64,000 bases of DNA, taken from the NCBI GenBank assembly GCA_022041995.1, contig CP074382.1, positions 186,001 to 250,000 of the forward strand, read 5' to 3'. Source of the DNA: Cupriavidus necator. GTDB lineage: Bacteria; Pseudomonadota; Gammaproteobacteria; Burkholderiales; Burkholderiaceae. Numbering within the stretch: the stretch's first letter is position 1; the number at the start of each line of letters is the position of its first letter. The position numbers and the translations under genes are program-made. Shown piece by piece: positions 63,800 to 64,000 of the stretch. Under the pieces are notes generated by a model, which had not been told where the DNA came from, searched no databases, and was given only the letters and a program-made list of their open reading frames with translations.

Positions 63800-64000
63800 T
63801 TAGCCTCGGGCAGCGGTAAATCGCTCGCCATACAGGATAGCAAACTGGTTCATGGCGGACTTCCAGTCATAAGTCGTGCGAACGGACTTGGTCAGTACGT
63901 TGCGCAGTGCCAGCCACAGCAACTTGATCGCAGCTTCATCCGAAGGGAAGTGGCCACGGGTCTTGATGATCTTGCGCAACTGCATGTTCAAGCTCTCAAT
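63800..64000 (-). CDS. IS256-family transposase, C-terminal end (runs off the right edge)
   Basis: From the window edge the minus strand reads IESLNMQLRKIIKTRGHFPS, then DEAAIKLLWLALRN and WKSAMNQFAILYGERF, and stops at 63800. This is the conserved C-terminal helix region of IS256/Transposase_mut proteins, including the SLN-x-x-x-RK motif near the catalytic Glu. The catalytic core lies outside the window. Confidence 0.88.
   Translation of the reverse strand: MESLNMQLRKIIKTRGHFPSDEAAIKLLWLALRNVLTKSVRTTYDWKSAMNQFAILYGERFTAARG

Overview
The window is bacterial. The protein families (IS5, IS1595, IS701, IS66 and ISAzo13 types, recombinase-in-trio genes, pRiA4b ORF-3, DUF2165, GH12) and the high-GC codon usage fit a plant- or host-associated member of the Burkholderiales, Burkholderia sensu lato; this is inferred from gene content, not from a marker gene. 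Adding up coordinates, roughly two thirds of the 64 kb is mobile DNA. Most non-mobile genes are broken by insertions, small frameshifts or short tandem duplications. That is the picture of a replicon in early reductive decay with runaway insertion-sequence expansion, as in recently host-restricted symbionts.

Layout. 1-1320: the start of an unknown gene, then empty sequence. 1321-14704: one IS110-family transposase gene split in three by nested insertions. An IS701 element (itself hit by ISAzo13) and an IS5 element occupy the first gap. An 8.3-kb transposon with a TnsB-like transposase, an AAA ATPase and two accessory genes occupies the second; its ATPase is split by a recombinase-in-trio element, which is split by an IS3 element. 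14821-18957: an IS50-type IS4 transposase split by a group II intron, whose reverse transcriptase is split by IS1595. 19114-25140: two tandem tyrosine recombinase genes broken by ISAzo13 and IS701, then two IS5-type elements.

25536-33473 is the only coherent accessory block. A tightly overlapped plus-strand operon encodes a sulfotransferase, an MFS exporter, a condensation/PapA-like acyltransferase (frameshifted), a GMC oxidoreductase, a class III aminotransferase and a HAD phosphatase (broken). An APS-kinase-like gene faces it on the minus strand. Together these imply a small molecule in which an alcohol is oxidised and transaminated, a hydroxyl is sulfated with locally made PAPS, an acyl group is attached, and the product is exported. 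No such cluster is familiar to me.

33816-41641: an IS1595 unit with an odd inverted end, then chromosomal-looking genes: a nitrobindin-like barrel, DUF2165, a secreted GH12 glucanase next to a frameshifted HslV-like Ntn-hydrolase, a frameshifted uracil-DNA-glycosylase-like protein and a pRiA4b ORF-3 protein. 41649-47745: IS66 containing ISL3 containing IS3 containing IS4. 48127-49256: an IS903-type IS5 element. 49399-61871: a wrecked catabolic locus (IclR regulator, SMP-30/gluconolactonase pseudogene, aldehyde dehydrogenase). The dehydrogenase is split by 8.2 kb of nested mobile DNA: an IS50-type element, then IS5 holding a second group II intron that holds an IS4 and an IS110 element, then a truncated IS701. 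62174-64000: an intact IS50-type element and the end of an IS256 transposase.
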